A DNA stretch of 64,000 nucleotides from CAVQCJ01 sp963849365 (GCA_963849365.1 CAWKHA010000001.1:310001-374000); one strand, 5' to 3'. Positions 28,505 through 40,713 are shown, numbered from the stretch's first letter. A program made the numbers and translations. Notes: a model not told the origin generated them from the letters alone.

Positions 28505-28567
28505 GCGTGATCATGAGAGACGTACGCGTGGGAGGGTCCCCAGCCTGTACATCTCTCATGATCACGC
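28505..28567. repeat. Family B palindromic intergenic repeat, copy 1
   Basis: Arms 28505-28525 and 28547-28567 (core GCGTGATCATGAGAGA) pair over 21 bp with one mismatch around a 21-base loop. It begins 13 bases behind the aspS stop and before rarA. The same arms occur at 53937-53999 with an unrelated loop. Confidence 0.85.
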
Positions 28568-28579
28568 CACGGTTCTGGG

Positions 28580-30316
28580 CTACTCGGGGATGGCGTCGAT
28601 GCCGGCCTCACGGCGCTGCTCGGGGGTGATCGGCGTGGGCGCCCCGGTCAGCGGGTCCAACCCGGCGCCGGTCTTCGGGAACGCGATCACCTCGCGCAGG
28701 CTGGACGCACCGGCGAGCAGCATGCAGATCCGGTCCCAGCCGAACGCGATCCCGCCGTGCGGCGGCGGCCCGAACGAGAACGCCTCCAGCAGGAAGCCGA
28801 ACTTCTCCGCGGCCTCCTGGCGGCTGAGCCCGAGCAGGTCGAAGACACGCTGCTGCACGTCCGCCCGATGGATACGGATAGATCCCCCGCCGATCTCGTT
28901 GCCGTTGCACACCATGTCGTACGCCCAGGCGAGCGCCCGGTCCGGCGCCTCCTCGAAGCTGTCCATCCACTCGCTGCTCGGCGAGGTGAACGGGTGGTGG
29001 ACCGCCGTCCAGCCGGTCCCGCCGCCGTCGAGCTCCACCTGCTCGAACAGGGGCGCGTCGACCACCCAGAGGAACGACCAGGCCGACTCGTCGATCAGCC
29101 CGCAGCGCCGGCCGACCTCCAGCCGCGTCGCCCCGAGCAGGGCCAGCGCGTCGGCGCGGCGCCCGGCCGCGAAGAACGCACAGTCGCCCGGCTCCGCCCC
29201 GACTGCGGCGCGCAGCCCGGCCCGCTCGGAGTCGGAGAGGTTCTTGGCCACCGGCCCGCCCAGCTCCCCGTCGGCGCCGAACGTCACGTAGGCCAGGCCG
29301 CGGGCGCCACGCTGCTTCGCCCACTCCTGCCAGGCGTCGAAGACCCGCCGCGGCTGGTCGGCCCCACCGGGCATGACCACCGCGCCGACGTGCTCGGCCT
29401 GGAACACCCGGAACGGCGTGGCGGCGAAGTACGAGGTGAGGTCCACGAGCTCGACGCCGAAGCGCAGGTCCGGCTTGTCCGACCCGTAGCGCGCCATCGC
29501 GTCGGCGTACGTCATGCGCGGGACCGCACCGACCTCGACGCCGAGCACGCCCCGCCAGATGGCGCGGACGACGGCCTCGCCGACCTCGACCACGTCGTCC
29601 TGCTCGACGAACGACATCTCGATGTCCAGCTGCGTGAACTCCGGCTGCCGGTCGGCGCGGAAGTCCTCGTCCCGGTAGCAGCGCGCGATCTGGAAGTAGC
29701 GCTCCAGGCCCGCGACCATCAGCAGCTGCTTGAACAGCTGCGGCGACTGCGGCAGCGCGTACCAGTGCCCGGGCTGCAGCCGGACCGGCACCAGGAAGTC
29801 GCGCGCCCCCTCCGGCGTGGACCGGGTCAGGGTCGGCGTCTCGACCTCGACGAACCCACGCTCGAGCAGCACGTCGCGGGCGTACCGGTTCACCTCGCTG
29901 CGCATCCGCAGCGCCCGGGCCGGCGCAGTGCGGCGCAGGTCCAGGTAGCGGTACTTCAGCCGTGCCTCCTCGCCGACCTCGACGTGCTCGTCGATCGGGA
30001 ACGGCAGCGGCGCGGACTCGCTGAGCACCTCGACGTCCGAGGCGACCACCTCGATGTCGCCGGTCGCGAGGTCCGGGTTCTCGTTGCCCGCCCGCCGCGG
30101 CGCGACCACGCCGGTCACCTTCAGGCAGTACTCCGCCCGCAGCCCGTGCGCGACGGGCTGGTCACGGATCACGACCTGCACCAGGCCGGACGCGTCGCGC
30201 AGGTCCAGGAACGCGACCCCGCCGTGGTCCCGGCGATGGGCCAGCCAGCCGGCCAGGACGACGGTCGAGCCGGCGTCGGCCGCGCGCAGCGTCCCGGCCT
30301 CGTGGCTGCGGATCAC
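28580..30316 (-). CDS. aspS: Aspartyl-tRNA synthetase
   Basis: A 578-residue class IIb synthetase. It has an N-terminal OB fold (VVLAGWLAHRRDHGGVAFLD), motif 2 CYRDEDFRADRQPEFTQLD, the bacterial GAD insertion (about 285-410), GNEIGGGSIRIH and motif 3 GIAFGWDRICMLL. GTG 30316 has GAGGAG eight bases upstream and overlaps the hisS stop (GTGA). Many bacteria lacking AsnRS use such an enzyme for Asn-tRNA as well; the sequence alone does not settle this. Confidence 0.97.
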   Translation of the reverse strand: MIRSHEAGTLRAADAGSTVVLAGWLAHRRDHGGVAFLDLRDASGLVQVVIRDQPVAHGLRAEYCLKVTGVVAPRRAGNENPDLATGDIEVVASDVEVLSESAPLPFPIDEHVEVGEEARLKYRYLDLRRTAPARALRMRSEVNRYARDVLLERGFVEVETPTLTRSTPEGARDFLVPVRLQPGHWYALPQSPQLFKQLLMVAGLERYFQIARCYRDEDFRADRQPEFTQLDIEMSFVEQDDVVEVGEAVVRAIWRGVLGVEVGAVPRMTYADAMARYGSDKPDLRFGVELVDLTSYFAATPFRVFQAEHVGAVVMPGGADQPRRVFDAWQEWAKQRGARGLAYVTFGADGELGGPVAKNLSDSERAGLRAAVGAEPGDCAFFAAGRRADALALLGATRLEVGRRCGLIDESAWSFLWVVDAPLFEQVELDGGGTGWTAVHHPFTSPSSEWMDSFEEAPDRALAWAYDMVCNGNEIGGGSIRIHRADVQQRVFDLLGLSRQEAAEKFGFLLEAFSFGPPPHGGIAFGWDRICMLLAGASSLREVIAFPKTGAGLDPLTGAPTPITPEQRREAGIDAIPE

Positions 30317-31650
30317 GGGTGCTGCTCCTCGGGTTCGATGGCCGACACGGACGGGCGCAGGTCCTGGTCCGGCGGCCGCCACTCCTGCGGGTCGGCCGGC
30401 ACCTGCGCGCCGGACCGGATGTCGCGGACGCTGCCGTCGGCGGGGAACCAGACGTACGGGATCCCGCGCCGGTCGGCGTGCCGGATCTGCTTGCCGTACC
30501 TGGCCGCGGCCGGCGCCACCTCGCAGGCGATCCCGCGCGCCCGCAGCGCGGTCGCCACCCGGTCCGAGTCCGCCCGCGCCGCCTCGTCGGCGACGGCGAC
30601 CAGCACGCAGGTGGGTACCGTGCGGCTCGCGCCAACCAGCCCGCGCCCGAACAGCCGGCCCAGGATGCGCGAGACGCCGATCGAGACCCCCACCCCGGGG
30701 TAGGTCGTAAGGCCGTCGGACGCCAGTGCGTCATAGCGCCCGCCCGAGCAGACCGAGCCGAGCTCGGTGTGCCCGTGCAGCTGCGTCTCGTAGACGGTGC
30801 CGGTGTAGTAGTCCAGGCCGCGGGCGATGCGCAGGTCGGCCACGAGCAGCCCGGGCGCGACGTCGCGCACCCCTTCCACGACCCGCACCAGCTCCTCGAG
30901 CCCCTCGTCGAGCAGCGGGTCGCGCACGCCGAGCGCGCGCACCCGGTCGACGAACGAGGTGTCCGGGGTCCGGATCGAGGCGAGCTCCAGGCAGCGCCGG
31001 CCCGGCTCCCCGCCGAGCCCCGCTTCGTCGTCCAGCAGCCGGAGCACACCGTCCGGACCCACCTTGTCGAGCTTGTCGATCGCCCGCAGCGCAGCGGCCG
31101 GGTCCGCGGCGCCGAGGCCGCGGAAGAACCCCTCGGCCAGCTTGCGGTTGTTGACCTGGACCGTCACCGGCGGCAGCGGAAGGCGGCGCAGCGCCTCCGC
31201 GACCACGACCGCGACCTCGACGTCGTAGTGGAACGGCAGCGCGTCGCGATCGACGACGTCGATGTCGGCCTGCAGGAACTCGCGGTAGCGGCCCTCCTGC
31301 GGCCGCTCGCCCCGCCAGGCCTTCTGTATCTGGTAGCGCCGGAACGGGAACTCCAGGCGGCCGGCGTTCTCCAGCACGTACCGGGCGAACGGCACGGTCA
31401 GGTCGAAGTGCAGCCCCAGACCCTTGTCCGACTCCGCCTCGGCGGCGTGCAGCCGGCGCAGGACGTACACCTCCTGCTGGATCTCGCCCTTGCGCATCAG
31501 CTGCTCGAGCGGCTCGACGGCACGGGTCTCCAGGGACGAGAACCCGTGCAGCTCGAACGTCTCGCGCAGGCTGTCGACGACGTGCTGCTCGACGATGCGC
31601 TGCCCGGGCAGCCACTCGGGGAACCCGGACAGCGGGGCGATGCGGCTCAC
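30313..31650 (-). CDS. hisS: Histidyl-tRNA synthetase
   Basis: A 445-residue class II synthetase: HFDLTVPFARYV, motif 2 FRRYQIQKAWRGERPQEGRY with FLQADIDVV, the histidine-specific ARGLDYYTGTVYE, motif 3 GVGVSIGVSRILG and a C-terminal anticodon-binding domain. Its GTG start overlaps the stop of the metallo-hydrolase gene (GTGA) and its stop overlaps aspS, forming an operon. Confidence 0.97.
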   Translation of the reverse strand: MSRIAPLSGFPEWLPGQRIVEQHVVDSLRETFELHGFSSLETRAVEPLEQLMRKGEIQQEVYVLRRLHAAEAESDKGLGLHFDLTVPFARYVLENAGRLEFPFRRYQIQKAWRGERPQEGRYREFLQADIDVVDRDALPFHYDVEVAVVVAEALRRLPLPPVTVQVNNRKLAEGFFRGLGAADPAAALRAIDKLDKVGPDGVLRLLDDEAGLGGEPGRRCLELASIRTPDTSFVDRVRALGVRDPLLDEGLEELVRVVEGVRDVAPGLLVADLRIARGLDYYTGTVYETQLHGHTELGSVCSGGRYDALASDGLTTYPGVGVSIGVSRILGRLFGRGLVGASRTVPTCVLVAVADEAARADSDRVATALRARGIACEVAPAAARYGKQIRHADRRGIPYVWFPADGSVRDIRSGAQVPADPQEWRPPDQDLRPSVSAIEPEEQHP

Positions 31651-32321
31651 CGGCCGGCCGCCTGCAGCAGGTACGGGTTGGCGGCCCGCTCCCGGCCGAT
31701 CGTGGTCGTCTCCCCGTGGCCGGGCAGCACGACCGTCTCGTCGGGCAGCGGCAGCACCTTCGTGCGCAGCGACCGCTCCATGGCGGCGCCGTCCCCGCCG
31801 GTCAGGTCGGTGCGGCCGATCGATCCGCGGAAGAGGACGTCGCCGGTCAGGCACAGCGGCGGCTCGTCACCCGCGCCCGGCAGCCGGAACAGCACCGACC
31901 CTTCGGTGTGGCCCGGCGCGTGGTCGACCGTGACCTCGAGGCCGGCCAGCGGCAGGGCCATGCCGTCCTCGAGCGTGCGGACGTCGTCGGGCTCGGTCCA
32001 CGTCAGCAGGCCGCCCACCGCGGCACGCAGCTCCGGGCCGAGCAGCGACACCGGGTCGGTCAGCCGGTAGCGGTCGCTGGAGTGCACGTACGCCGGGATC
32101 CCGCGCGCTCCGCAGACCGGGGTGACCGAGTAGGTGTGGTCCAGGTGTCCGTGCGTGAGCAGCACGGCGACCGGCTGGAGCCGGTGCTCGGACAGGACCT
32201 CGGCGAGGTGGCCCTGCACCCCCACCCCGGGGTCCACCACGACGCACTCGTGCCCGGCGCCCGGCGCGACGACCCAGCAGTTGGTGGCGAACATCTCGGC
32301 GGGGAAGCCGGCGACGAGCAC
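31647..32321 (-). CDS. MBL-fold hydrolase (glyoxalase II family)
   Basis: A 224-residue metallo-beta-lactamase-fold protein with the metal site LTHGHLDH, a further His in HAPGHTEGS, the bridging Asp in LTGDVLFRGSIGRTD and the last His in LPGHGETTTIG. Such single-domain proteins hydrolyse thioesters such as S-lactoyl-thiols; the actual substrate is unknown. I choose GTG 32321, preceded by GAGGAGGAG, over longer starts. In actinobacteria it regularly lies between ppiB and hisS. Confidence 0.92.
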   Translation of the reverse strand: MLVAGFPAEMFATNCWVVAPGAGHECVVVDPGVGVQGHLAEVLSEHRLQPVAVLLTHGHLDHTYSVTPVCGARGIPAYVHSSDRYRLTDPVSLLGPELRAAVGGLLTWTEPDDVRTLEDGMALPLAGLEVTVDHAPGHTEGSVLFRLPGAGDEPPLCLTGDVLFRGSIGRTDLTGGDGAAMERSLRTKVLPLPDETVVLPGHGETTTIGRERAANPYLLQAAGR

Positions 32322-32518
32322 GACGGGGCTCCTCCTCGCTGGGCTGGACGGGGTGCGCCTGAGGCGCCCCCGAAGGGTACCGGCGGGTCTCGCCACGTCG
32401 CGAACCACTTGAGCGGGGCCGGTCATCGGCCCGCCTACACTGTCCGGCGGCAGCGGATCCGCCCGCGTGGGATCTTCCGCGCCCGCTACCGGAACAGATG
32501 CGAACAGGAGCCCACCAG

Positions 32519-33349
32519 GTGACCGGCAACAAGCGCGAGCGGGAGCTCGCCCGCGCCAAGTACGAGCGGCAGCAGGCCCGGCGCGCGCAGGAGGCGTCCA
32601 AGCGTCGGCGCCGTTACCAAGTCGTCACCGCGGTGCTCGTGAGCGTCGGCGTGGTCGGCGCCGTGATCGGCCTGCAGCACGTGCTCGGCAACAGCTCCGA
32701 CACCGCTGCCGCCGGGACGCCGAGCGCCGCAGCCACCAGCAGCTCCAGCCCCTCCGCCTCGACCAGCGCGGCGCCGATCCCCACGGACGGAAGCGACGCG
32801 ACCTGCACCTATCCGGCCGGCGGCAGCGCGTCCAAGACCGTCGGCGCCCCGGCGACCAGCGCGCCGACCCGGCCGGCGACCGGGGCGGCCACGATCGTCC
32901 TGAACGGCAAGCCCGTCACCGTCCAGCTGCTGCGGTCGAAGGCTCCGTGCACCGTCAACTCCTTCGCGCACCTCGCCCAGGCGAAGTACTTCGACAAGAC
33001 CACGTGCCACCGCCTCACGACCGGCCAGCTCTCGGTGCTGCAGTGCGGCGACCCGTCGGGGTCGGGCTCGGGCGGTCCCGGCTACACCTTCCCGGACGAG
33101 AACCTCGCCGGCGCGACCTACCCGGCCGGCACCGTGGCGATGGCCAACTCCGGGCCGGACACCAACGGCAGCCAGTTCTTCCTGGTCTACAAGGACTCGA
33201 CCCTGCCACCGTCGTACACCCCGTTCGGCAAGATCGTCGGCGGCATGGACGTCCTGGACGCCATCGGCACGGCCGGCGTCAAGGGCGGTGGCACGGACGG
33301 CGCACCGGCCACCCCGGTCACGATCAACTCCGTGAGCGTCGGGGGGTGA
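32519..33349 (+). CDS. Membrane-anchored cyclophilin-type peptidyl-prolyl isomerase
   Basis: A 276-residue protein. A charged cytoplasmic start (KRERELARAKYERQQARRAQ), one membrane helix (about 35-55), a Ser/Ala/Thr-rich linker and a cyclophilin domain (CTVNSFAHLAQAKYFDKTTCHRL, NGSQFFLVYKD, YTPFGKIVGGMDVLDAI). It catalyses prolyl isomerization outside the membrane. Start GTG 32519 has CAGGAG upstream; a putative -10 element TACACT lies near 32436. Arg and Phe positions of the active site are partly changed (HRLTTGQLSVLQCGD in place of HRVIPGFMIQGGD), so activity may be weak. Confidence 0.92.
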   Translation: MTGNKRERELARAKYERQQARRAQEASKRRRRYQVVTAVLVSVGVVGAVIGLQHVLGNSSDTAAAGTPSAAATSSSSPSASTSAAPIPTDGSDATCTYPAGGSASKTVGAPATSAPTRPATGAATIVLNGKPVTVQLLRSKAPCTVNSFAHLAQAKYFDKTTCHRLTTGQLSVLQCGDPSGSGSGGPGYTFPDENLAGATYPAGTVAMANSGPDTNGSQFFLVYKDSTLPPSYTPFGKIVGGMDVLDAIGTAGVKGGGTDGAPATPVTINSVSVGG

Positions 33350-33351
33350 CC

Positions 33352-34584
33352 GTGACCGAGTCGCCGTGGGGGCGCGTCACGGAGGACGGCACGGTCTTCG
33401 TGCGGACCACCGACGGCGAGCGCGCGGTCGGCTCGTTCCAGGCCGGCTCGGCCGACGAGGCACTGGCGTACTACACGCGGAAGTTCGATGCCCTCGAGCT
33501 CGAGGTGGAGCTGTTCGAGCGGCGCGTGCACCTGCCGGAGGTGTCGGCGGACGAGGCGACGGCCACCCTGCACCGGCTGCGCGAGATCCTCGCCGAGCCG
33601 GCCGCGGTCGGCGACCTGGACGGGCTGCGGGCCCGGCTGGAGGCCGTGTCGGCGGTCGTCGACGAGCGCCGGGCGCAGGCGCGAGCCGCCCGCGAGGAGT
33701 CCCGGAACCAGGCCCGCGCGCTGCGGGAGCGGATCGTGGCGGACGCCGAGGCCGTCGCCGTCTCCACGCAGTGGAAGTCCACCGGCGAGCGCCTGCGCGA
33801 GCTGCTCGAGGAGTGGAAGACGGCACCGCATGTCGACCGCCCGACCGAGCAGGCGTTGTGGAAGCGGTTCGGGGCGGCGCGCAACTCCTTCGACCGCCGC
33901 CGCCGGCAGCACTTCGCGCAGCTGGGTGCGCAACGGGGCGAGGCCAAGGCGGCCAAGCAGAAGCTGATCGCCGAGGCCGAGGAGCTGTCGACCTCGACCG
34001 ACTGGGGGCCGACCGCCACCCGGCTGCGCGGCCTCATGGACCAGTGGAAGGCCGCCGGTCCGCTCAGCCGCAACGAGGAGGAAACGCTGTGGCGGCGGTT
34101 CCGGACCGCCCAGGACGCCTTCTACGACGCCCGGTCCGCCGCCTTCGCCGAGCGGGACGCCGGTCTCGGTGCCAACCTCGCCGCGAAGGAGGCGCTCGCC
34201 GCCGAGGCCGAGGCGCTGCTGCCGGTCACCGACATCGGCGCTGCGAAGGGCGCGCTGCGCGGCATCCAGGAGCGGTGGGAGGCGGCCGGCCACGTCCCCC
34301 GTCAGGACCGCGACCGGGTCGAAGGCCGGCTGCGCAAGGTCGAGGAGGCGGTGCGCCGCGCCGACGAGAGCCGCTGGCGCCGCACCAACCCCGAGGGCCG
34401 GGCCCGGGCGGAGTCCGCGGTGGCCCAGCTCGTCCAGGCGATCGACAAGCTCGAGGGCCAGCGCGCGAAGGCGGTCGCGCGTGGCGACGAGCGCGCGGTC
34501 AGCGAGGCCGACGAGTCGATCGCGGCCCGGCGGTCCTGGCTCGAGGGCGCCGAGGCCGCCCTGGAGGAGTTCACCGGAGACTGA
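33352..34584 (+). CDS. DUF349 domain protein
   Basis: A 410-residue, highly charged, mostly helical protein with repeated DUF349 units. Their mark is the W-K/R-F pattern: STQWKSTGERLRELLEEWK with EQALWKRFGAARNSF, then STDWGPTATRLRGLMDQWK with EETLWRRFRTAQDAF, then a degenerate third unit. DUF349 proteins are common in actinobacteria downstream of ppiB and rel; a link to translation or replication stress has been proposed for relatives. GTG 33352 has GGGGGG upstream; GTG 33346 overlaps the previous stop and is an alternative. Confidence 0.9.
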   Translation: MTESPWGRVTEDGTVFVRTTDGERAVGSFQAGSADEALAYYTRKFDALELEVELFERRVHLPEVSADEATATLHRLREILAEPAAVGDLDGLRARLEAVSAVVDERRAQARAAREESRNQARALRERIVADAEAVAVSTQWKSTGERLRELLEEWKTAPHVDRPTEQALWKRFGAARNSFDRRRRQHFAQLGAQRGEAKAAKQKLIAEAEELSTSTDWGPTATRLRGLMDQWKAAGPLSRNEEETLWRRFRTAQDAFYDARSAAFAERDAGLGANLAAKEALAAEAEALLPVTDIGAAKGALRGIQERWEAAGHVPRQDRDRVEGRLRKVEEAVRRADESRWRRTNPEGRARAESAVAQLVQAIDKLEGQRAKAVARGDERAVSEADESIAARRSWLEGAEAALEEFTGD

Positions 34585-34640
34585 CCGGCTGGTCGCACCG
34601 GCCCCGTCCACCTCGATCGCCGGACGCGTGTGGGTGGGGG

Positions 34641-37007
<2,367 letters not shown>

Positions 37008-37104
37008 AGACGCTCCTGCCGTGCCGGCTCACCGGTCGGGCTGGTCACTGCTCTCACTCAGTCTAGGCATCGGCGCCCGGCGGCTATTCCCGGAGCCCCG
37101 CCGC

Positions 37105-37641
37105 TCAGACGGCCCGCAGGGCGTGCACCGGCACGCCCGGGATCCGGCTCCGGCCGTCCAGGAAGCCGAGCTCGAGCAGCACCGAGAGGCCGACCACGGT
37201 GCCACCGGCACGGCGCACCAGCTCGGCGGTCGCCGCCGCCGTGCCGCCGGTGGCCAGCACGTCGTCCACGACGACCACACGAGCACCGGGGGCGAACGCG
37301 TCCGTGTGGATCTCCAGGGTCGCCTCGCCGTACTCCAGCGCGTAGCTCTCCTCGAACGTCGTCGACGGCAGCTTGCCCTTCTTCCGCACCGGCACGAACC
37401 CCGCCCGAAGCCGGTACGCGACAGGCGCGGCCAGGATGAACCCGCGTGCCTCGACGCCGACGACGGCGTCCACGGTCCCCACCCGGTGGCCGTCGGTCAG
37501 CGCGTCCACCACAGCGGCGAAGCCCGCCGGGTCCGCGAGCAGCGGCGTGATGTCCTTGAAGACGATCCCCGGCTGGGGGTAGTCGGGGATGTCGCGCACG
37601 AGCCGGTCGAGGAAGCTCTCGAGCAGGACCGCCGCCGTCAC
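37105..37641 (-). CDS. apt: Adenine phosphoribosyltransferase
   Basis: A 178-residue type I PRTase. It shows the PYPQPGIVFKDITPLL adenine-site region, GVEARGFILAAPVAYRL, and the PRPP-binding motif VVVVDDVLATGGTA. It salvages adenine to AMP. The GTG start lies three bases after the secF stop. Confidence 0.97.
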   Translation of the reverse strand: MTAAVLLESFLDRLVRDIPDYPQPGIVFKDITPLLADPAGFAAVVDALTDGHRVGTVDAVVGVEARGFILAAPVAYRLRAGFVPVRKKGKLPSTTFEESYALEYGEATLEIHTDAFAPGARVVVVDDVLATGGTAAATAELVRRAGGTVVGLSVLLELGFLDGRSRIPGVPVHALRAV

Positions 37642-37644
37642 CGC

Positions 37645-38862
37645 CTACCGCCGCTTCTTGCCGGACGGACGCCGCTTGTTGCTGGTGCCCTTGCGCGGCT
37701 GCGGTCGTGCGCCGGGCCTGGACGGGGCGGCCTTGGCCGCTGCGGTCGCGGTCGCGGGGGACGGCGTGTCGTCGAGCTCGTCGTCCTCCAGCACCTCGTC
37801 GTCGACGTCCGGCTCGCCCTCGGCGTCTTCGGCGGCGACCGACGCGCTGCGGCCGCCTCCCTTCGCCGCGGACACCGCGGCCACGCCGCGTCCGGCCGCC
37901 TGCCGCGCGGCCACCCGCTTCGCGAGCGCCTGCATCGCTGGTTCGCGCTCCTTGATCTGGCAGGCCAGCGGCGTGGCGACGAAGATCGAGGAGTAGGTGC
38001 CGGTGGCGATGCCGACGAAGAGGGCGAGCGAGAGGTCCTCCAGCGGACCGGCGCCCATCGCCGTGCCCACGATCAGGATCGCCGCGACCGGCAGCAGCGC
38101 GATCACCGAGGTGTTGATGGACCGCACGAGGGTCTGGTTGACCGCGAGGTTGGCGGCCGAGCTGTACGTCATGCGGTTCGACCCGGCCAGGCCGCGCGTG
38201 TTCTCCCTGACCTTGTCGAACACCACGACCGTGTCGTAGAGCGAGTAACCCAGGATCGTGAGCACGCCGATGACCGTGGCCGGCGTCACCGAGAACCCGA
38301 CGAGCGCGTAGATGCCCACGGTGATGACGAGGTCGTGCACGAGGGCGATGACGGCGGCGATCGCCATCCGCCACTCGAAGTACACCGTCAGGAACAGCAC
38401 GATCAGCACCAGGAAGACCGCCAGACCGGTCAGCGCCTTCTTGGTGATCTCGCCTCCCCAGGACGGAGAGATCTGCTGGGCAGTGACCTGGTCCGGGTTG
38501 ACGTCGAACTTGTCGGCCAGGGTGGCGGCGAGCCGCTGGGCGTCGGCGTCGGACAGCGACTCGGTCTGCACCTGCAGGGATCGGCCGCTCTCCGCGGTCA
38601 GCTCCGTGACCTCGATCTGCGTGGCGCCCACCGAGGCCGCCGCGTCGCGGGCCTGCTGGACCGTCCCGGTCGCCGTCGGGATGGTGACGACGTCGCCACC
38701 TTTGAACTCGATGCCCAGGTTGAGGCCGCGGATGGCGAGCGACAGGACGGACACTGCCAGCAGCACCGCGGAGATCGTGTACCAGAGCCGGCGGTGGCCG
38801 ACGAAGTCGTAGGAGACCTCGCCGGTGTACAGCTGGTGGCCGAGCCGGCCCACGCGGGACAT
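37645..38862 (-). CDS. secF: Protein translocase subunit SecF
   Basis: A 405-residue membrane protein with six helices: an N-terminal helix then FKGGDVV, the periplasmic domain, and the conserved D-rich helices (LTILGYSLYDTVVVFDKVREN, VNQTLVRSINTSVIALL). The last 110 residues form an acidic then basic cytoplasmic tail, common in actinobacteria. With SecD it uses proton motive force to finish preprotein export. The ATG overlaps the secD stop (TGATG). Confidence 0.97.
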   Translation of the reverse strand: MSRVGRLGHQLYTGEVSYDFVGHRRLWYTISAVLLAVSVLSLAIRGLNLGIEFKGGDVVTIPTATGTVQQARDAAASVGATQIEVTELTAESGRSLQVQTESLSDADAQRLAATLADKFDVNPDQVTAQQISPSWGGEITKKALTGLAVFLVLIVLFLTVYFEWRMAIAAVIALVHDLVITVGIYALVGFSVTPATVIGVLTILGYSLYDTVVVFDKVRENTRGLAGSNRMTYSSAANLAVNQTLVRSINTSVIALLPVAAILIVGTAMGAGPLEDLSLALFVGIATGTYSSIFVATPLACQIKEREPAMQALAKRVAARQAAGRGVAAVSAAKGGGRSASVAAEDAEGEPDVDDEVLEDDELDDTPSPATATAAAKAAPSRPGARPQPRKGTSNKRRPSGKKRR

Positions 38863-40619
38863 CAGGCCTCCTTCGGCGCGGTGCGCCGGGTCGAAGACGC
38901 GGGTCGGCGCCGCACGCCGAGGCGTTCCGGGTCCACGCCCGACCACTTGTGGCCCTCGCCGAAGAACCTGGTCCGGGCCAGGCGCGTCAGCAACGGTTTG
39001 GTGAACAGGAAGACGACCACGACGTCGATGATCGTGGTGAGGCCGAGCGTGAACGCGAAGCCCTGCACGTTGCCGACCGCCAGCAGGTACAGCGTCACCG
39101 CGGCGATGAACGAGACCGCGTCTGCGGCCAGGATCGTCCGCCGCGCGCGCCGCCAGCCCTGCTCGACGGCGACGCGCAGGCTGCGGCCGTCGCGCATCTC
39201 GTCCCGGATGCGTTCGAAGAAGACGACGAACGAGTCCGCCGTGATGCCGATGGACACGATGGCACCGGCGATGCCCGCGAGGCTGAGGGTGTAGCCGATG
39301 GTCTGCCCGAGCAGCACCAGCGATCCGTACGTCAGCAGGCCGGCGATCACCAGGCTCGCCAGCGCGACCAACCCGAGGCCGCGGTAGTAGACCAGCAGGT
39401 ACACGGCCACCAGGAACAGGCCGACCAGGCCGGCGAGCACACCGGCGTACAGGTAGTCGGAGCCGAGCGTGGCCGAGATCGCCTGCTGCTGCTGGACGAC
39501 GAACGCCAGCGGCAGCGCGCCGTAGTTCAGCACGTTCGCCAGGTCGGTGGCGGTCTGCTGGGTGAAGCTGCCGGTGATCTGCGCCTGGCCGTTCAGGATC
39601 GCGCCGTTGACCCCGGGGGCGGTCTGGACCAGGCCGTCGAGCACGATCGCGAACCGGTTCGCGTCGGTGCCGGCCGTCTGGCCGTACAGCTCTCGGGTGG
39701 TGTCGGCGAACACCTTCGCGCCGTCGCCGTTGAAGTTCAGCAGCACCGTCCAGGTGGGGATGCCGGTGCCGTTCGATCCGGTGTCCAGGACCGCGGACGA
39801 GCTGGTGACGTCCGAGCCGGGGATGATCTGCGGCCCGAGGATGAACTTCTCCGACCCGTCGGTGGAGCAGGTGACGAGGTTCTCCTTCGGCCGGTCCACG
39901 GGGTGGTTCTGGTCGGTGATCTTGCTGCAGTCCAGCGCGTCGAACGCGACGACCTGCGCCTGCGGGACCGACGCGGTGGCGCCGGTGGACGCGCACGTGG
40001 CCGTGCCGTCCGCCGCCGCCGACCCGGTGGCGCTGGGCGTGGCGCTGGCCGTTGGCGACGGGGTGGCCGCCCGCAGGCCGCTGGCCGGACGGCCGTTGCT
40101 GCTCGACGAGGGGGACGCCGCGGGCGTCACCGCGGCCGACCCGGTCGGGCTCGCCGAGGGCTTCGCCGTGCCCGACCCGGTGGCGGACGGCGACGCGCTC
40201 GGCCTCGGCGTGGCCGCCGGGGTCGCGGGGCACGACAGGAGCACCTTGCGGAAGCTCATCTTCGCGGTCTTGCCGATCTTCGACCCCAGGTCCTTCTGGT
40301 TCTTGCCCGGGACCTCGACCAGGATCGTGGAGCCGGACCCGGTCCCCTGCCGGGTCACGGTGGACTCGGCGACGCCGAGCCCGTCGACGCGGTTCCGGAT
40401 GATGTTCACGGCCTGGTCGACGGACGCGTCCGTGACCGTGCCCTCCTCACCCGCCGGTACGGTCGGCTTGAGCGTGACGCTCGTGCCGCCGGCCAGGTCG
40501 ATGCCCAGCTTCGGCGAGTGGTGGCCGGAGATGAAGATCCACGCGTACAGCGCCACCAGCCCGAGGGCGATGACCGCGAGGGCGCGTCCGGGACGCGGCG
40601 TCGGTGTCGGCGCTGCCAC
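38862..40619 (-). CDS. secD: Protein translocase subunit SecD
   Basis: A 585-residue RND-type membrane protein. The first helix and GIDLAGGTSVTL are followed by the P1 domain, which contains an inserted Ser/Pro/Ala/Thr-rich stretch of about 75 residues (roughly 135-210). Further motifs are QITGSFTQQTATDLANVL, the GSDYLYAGVLAG helix, and AGAIVSIGITADSFVVFFERIRDEMRDG. It pulls translocating chains on the outer face. The start is GTG 40619. Confidence 0.97.
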   Translation of the reverse strand: MAAPTPTPRPGRALAVIALGLVALYAWIFISGHHSPKLGIDLAGGTSVTLKPTVPAGEEGTVTDASVDQAVNIIRNRVDGLGVAESTVTRQGTGSGSTILVEVPGKNQKDLGSKIGKTAKMSFRKVLLSCPATPAATPRPSASPSATGSGTAKPSASPTGSAAVTPAASPSSSSNGRPASGLRAATPSPTASATPSATGSAAADGTATCASTGATASVPQAQVVAFDALDCSKITDQNHPVDRPKENLVTCSTDGSEKFILGPQIIPGSDVTSSSAVLDTGSNGTGIPTWTVLLNFNGDGAKVFADTTRELYGQTAGTDANRFAIVLDGLVQTAPGVNGAILNGQAQITGSFTQQTATDLANVLNYGALPLAFVVQQQQAISATLGSDYLYAGVLAGLVGLFLVAVYLLVYYRGLGLVALASLVIAGLLTYGSLVLLGQTIGYTLSLAGIAGAIVSIGITADSFVVFFERIRDEMRDGRSLRVAVEQGWRRARRTILAADAVSFIAAVTLYLLAVGNVQGFAFTLGLTTIIDVVVVFLFTKPLLTRLARTRFFGEGHKWSGVDPERLGVRRRPASSTRRTAPKEA

Positions 40620-40713
40620 GCTTCCAGCCTTCCGTGATCGACGACCGCGCTAGGTGCCCCGGCCGTACCGTGCTCGTCCGCGAATTGTCCCGGACGAACC
40701 TGAACGTTCTCTG

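Noticed and set aside
25788..29291. A 1167-codon open frame on the + strand
   Set aside because: It lies opposite alaS, rarA and aspS, has Arg/His/Gly/Pro-biased sequence typical of high-GC antisense frames, and no ribosome site.
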